From: JAGLSB01 sp023135955
Lineage (GTDB): Bacteria; Bacteroidota; Bacteroidia; Bacteroidales; GCA-2748055
Direction of reading: 5' to 3'
Length of the DNA stretch: 25,847 nt
NCBI GenBank assembly: GCA_030673645.1
Contig: DAOVIO010000042.1
Span: 1-25,847, forward strand
This document shows positions 24,122 through 25,847 of the stretch, piece by piece. The notes under the pieces are model-generated. The model ran no database searches, was not told the DNA's origin, and saw only the letters and a program-made list of their open reading frames with translations. The position numbers and the translations under genes are program-made. The stretch's first letter is position 1. Each line of letters opens with the position of its first letter.

Positions 24122-24795
24122 TTTGAAACAAATTTATAACCCACACCATACATTGTATGAATGTAATTTACTCCCCCTTTATCAACTATTTTTTTTCGCA
24201 GATTTTTTATATGTGTATATACAAAATCAAAAGACCCGGCGTTATCTGCAAAATCCCCCCAAAGGTATTCGCATATCGATTCCTTCGTTAATACCCTATC
24301 CTTATTTGAGAGGAAATACAACAGTAAATCATACTCTTTTTTAGTTAAATCCAAGTGAGAATTATTTATAAGCACTGATCGTTCTGAAGAGTTAACCTGA
24401 ATTTCCTTAAATATGATCTGATCATCGCCTTTAAAATGGATTCTCCTCAACAGTGAAAAAATCCTGGCGTTTAATTCAGAAAGATGGAATGGCTTCACAA
24501 TGTAATCATCAGCTCCCCTCTTAAGTCCCTTAATCCTATCTTCAATGGTTTCACGTGCAGAGATAATAATAATTCCGGCAGAGACATTTCTGCTTTTTGC
24601 CAGTTTTATCAGATCTAAACCACTACCATCAGGTAAGTTAATATCAATTAAAATACAATCGTACTGATACATACAAATCTTTTCTTCACCTTCATTATAG
24701 TTTACGGCTGATTCACAAATATAACCCTCTACTTTTAAGTAGGAATTAATGGACTCCTGTAGCGAAACTTCATCTTCAACAATTAATATCTTCAT
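24118..24795 (-). CDS. OmpR-family response regulator
   Basis: 225 residues from the ATG at 24795, where the conserved receiver start Met-Lys-Ile-Leu-Ile-Val-Glu-Asp-Glu begins. A longer frame from 24849 adds 18 hydrophobic residues that do not belong to the family. The receiver has the acidic pair in Val-Glu-Asp-Glu, phosphoacceptor Asp in Ile-Leu-Ile-Asp-Ile-Asn-Leu-Pro-Asp-Gly, and Lys in Ile-Val-Lys-Pro-Phe. The C-terminal winged helix (about 125-225) contains Leu-Thr-Lys-Lys-Glu-Tyr-Asp-Leu-Leu and ends with the Tyr-Gly-Val-Gly-Tyr-Lys-Phe wing, as in OmpR/PhoB proteins. It is first in an operon with the kinase. A TATATTTG on this strand at 24861-24854 fits the Bacteroidetes -7 box, but no good -33 box is seen. 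Its targets are unknown, and the two small membrane proteins downstream are possible ones. Confidence 0.93.
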   Translation of the reverse strand: MKILIVEDEVSLQESINSYLKVEGYICESAVNYNEGEEKICMYQYDCILIDINLPDGSGLDLIKLAKSRNVSAGIIIISARETIEDRIKGLKRGADDYIVKPFHLSELNARIFSLLRRIHFKGDDQIIFKEIQVNSSERSVLINNSHLDLTKKEYDLLLYFLSNKDRVLTKESICEYLWGDFADNAGSFDFVYTHIKNLRKKIVDKGGVNYIHTMYGVGYKFVSK

Positions 24796-24861
24796 CCTAA
24801 AACCAATAATTTGAATTGACAATATTATTAAATATACGAAATATAACAAAAATCAAATATA

Positions 24862-25208
24862 GTGGAATAATATGGCTCTTTTTAACAGGAATTTGTATGG
24901 GCTTTAAAATGACTAGTCAATAGAAAGAAATGCCAGGGAATACTTAGGTAATGCTATTATTCTATTTACCCTAAAGGGGTAAGACATCAATAACCACGGG
25001 TGAAACCCGTGGTTATTAATGTTTAAGCCTTTCAGGCTTATAAATGTCTTGTGTTCGCCCAAAGGGATCACTACTGCTTTTAGATATTTAAATACGTTGC
25101 CCCTGAATACTCGGGACTGTATCCATACGCCTCAAGCTGAAACTCCTTGAAACCAAATTTATGAGATCAATGGAAGTAATGCTATTTTTTTTATTTTAGG
25201 TTTAAATA
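24862..25208. other. Intergenic region with one REP-like element
   Basis: About 350 bp between the response regulator and the partial T9SS cargo gene, both leftward. Apart from the nested palindrome at 24981-25050 and a nearby CCCTAAAGGGG / CCCAAAGGG pair around it, no gene, terminator or promoter is convincing. Confidence 0.4.
24981..25050. repeat. Nested palindrome able to fold as a three-way junction
   Basis: An outer inverted repeat AAGACAT (24981-24987) and ATGTCTT (25044-25050) encloses two hairpins. The first is an 18-bp stem with one mismatch (24984-25001 with 25005-25022, loop GAA, core ACCACGGGT/ACCCGTGGT). The second is AAGCC-TTTCA-GGCTT (about 25025-25039). The core CCACGGGTGAAACCCGTGG recurs in Bacteroidota intergenic regions as a REP-like repeat. 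Confidence 0.7.
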
Positions 25209-25847
25209 TTATTCTTTCACAACTTTCAAAATAATCTGTTCGCCTTTGTTATTACTTATAGTAACAAAATAAAGCCCTTTTGACCCTTTAAGATCAAGAT
25301 TAAGGGTTTGGGTGTTGTAGTAAGATTTAATTTCTCTTATCCGACCCAGAATATCTGTGATCTTTACAACTACATTAGTGTAGGAATTTCCCATCTCTAT
25401 GGTCAATTTTCCGGTTGTAGGATTAGGAAATACTTTTAAATCCTGTCCAAAACTATTTTCAATTATTCCTACTCCTGTAATATTGAAACAGGCAGAAATC
25501 GAGCCACAACCATTAATTATTATTATTACAGCATAATCCCCATTTACTGTCGGCGTAAAGCTCTGGCTGATTTCTCCGTCAATTGGAACAATTCCGCTGC
25601 TACATTCTACCCACTGATAGCTTAGCCCTGAAACGTTTGCTGTCAATGTGTTTCCTTCTTGCCTTACTGAAACATCAACTCCTTCACTAATTGTTAGCAT
25701 TTGATATACATCTGGTGCTGAATGGAAATTTTCATTACCGGTCTGACTTGCAGTAATTGTTATTGTACCATGACTTAAAATAGTGGCAACATTGCCACTT
25801 ATTGATACAATTGTTGAATCAGGATTGGTAAAGCTGACAGGAAAACC
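25209..25847 (-). CDS. Partial T9SS cargo protein, C-terminal part
   Basis: The frame is open from the right window edge to the stop at 25209, about 212 residues, and the real start lies outside the window. The visible part begins with a bacterial Ig-like (BIG2/MBG-type) repeat: Ser-Ile-Ser-Gly-Asn, Thr-Ile-Thr-Ala-Ser-Gln-Thr-Gly-Asn, then Ala-Pro-Asp-Val. A second Ig-like stretch with Trp-Val-Glu-Cys and Asn-Gly-Asp-Tyr-Ala-Val follows. The last 75 residues are a T9SS type A sorting domain (Val-Phe-Pro-Asn-Pro-Thr-Thr-Gly-Lys-Leu near its start, Lys-Gly-Leu-Tyr-Phe-Val near its end). The protein is therefore secreted through the type IX system and attached to the cell surface. No haem motif lies in the visible part. 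Confidence 0.85.
   Translation of the reverse strand, partial: GFPVSFTNPDSTIVSISGNVATILSHGTITITASQTGNENFHSAPDVYQMLTISEGVDVSVRQEGNTLTANVSGLSYQWVECSSGIVPIDGEISQSFTPTVNGDYAVIIIINGCGSISACFNITGVGIIENSFGQDLKVFPNPTTGKLTIEMGNSYTNVVVKITDILGRIREIKSYYNTQTLNLDLKGSKGLYFVTISNNKGEQIILKVVKE

Noticed and set aside
24796..24849. Upstream start for the OmpR-type regulator
   Set aside because: The added 18 residues are hydrophobic and precede the conserved receiver start Met-Lys-Ile-Leu-Ile-Val.

Overview
The window is AT-rich DNA from a Bacteroidota bacterium. Two predicted surface proteins end in C-terminal sorting domains of the type IX secretion system (T9SS type A), one Bacteroidetes-type promoter (TTG-N19-TAnnTTTG) is visible, ribosome-binding regions are A-rich and lack a clear Shine-Dalgarno sequence, and the intergenic repeats are of kinds common in that phylum. 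At least six genes encode c-type cytochromes or carry CXXCH haem motifs, so the organism probably respires with, or exchanges electrons through, multihaem cytochromes. It may do so with an extracellular partner.

Layout. 1-194 (-): start of a secreted or outer-membrane protein cut by the window edge. 318-2549 (-): glycerol uptake operon glpK-glpF. 2695-7713 (-): a surface NHL/Ig/PKD/T9SS protein followed by an 831-residue cytochrome with about 14 haems. 8061-8762 (+): periplasmic OB-fold protein of the kind found beside cytochromes. 9159-12147 (+): a two-component pair, made of a membrane histidine kinase with a CXXCH haem motif in its periplasmic sensor and an NtrC-type sigma-54 activator. 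12510-19739 (+): the core cytochrome island. It holds an OmcE-like tetrahaem cytochrome with its own terminator, an NHL lipoprotein, a decayed lipoprotein cytochrome, an outer-membrane beta-barrel, a nine-haem lipoprotein, a cytochrome with 14-15 haems and a c554-like tetrahaem cytochrome. 20196-21485 (-): PQQ-type beta-propeller lipoprotein. 21771-22654 (-): two small four-helix membrane proteins, one HsmA-like (haem-binding family) and one cytochrome-b-like. 22862-24795 (-): an OmpR/EnvZ-like two-component pair. 25209-25847 (-): C-terminal part of a T9SS cargo protein.

How the parts may work together (inference). The island has the parts list of a porin-cytochrome conduit across the outer membrane (barrel, lipoprotein multihaem cytochrome, large multihaem cytochrome, NHL propeller). 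It also has a secreted tetrahaem protein resembling OmcE, whose Geobacter relative polymerises into extracellular cytochrome filaments. Good sigma-54 -24/-12 promoters stand before the OmcE-like gene (12450-12465) and before the c554-like gene (19202-19217). Two copies of one 14-bp palindrome lie about 150 and 200 bp upstream of the first promoter, where an NtrC-type activator would bind. The adjacent haem-motif kinase and NtrC-type regulator are therefore the natural candidates for a redox- or ligand-responsive switch controlling the filament and electron-transfer genes. Several intergenic spaces hold palindromic or tandem repeats of REP/MITE type.
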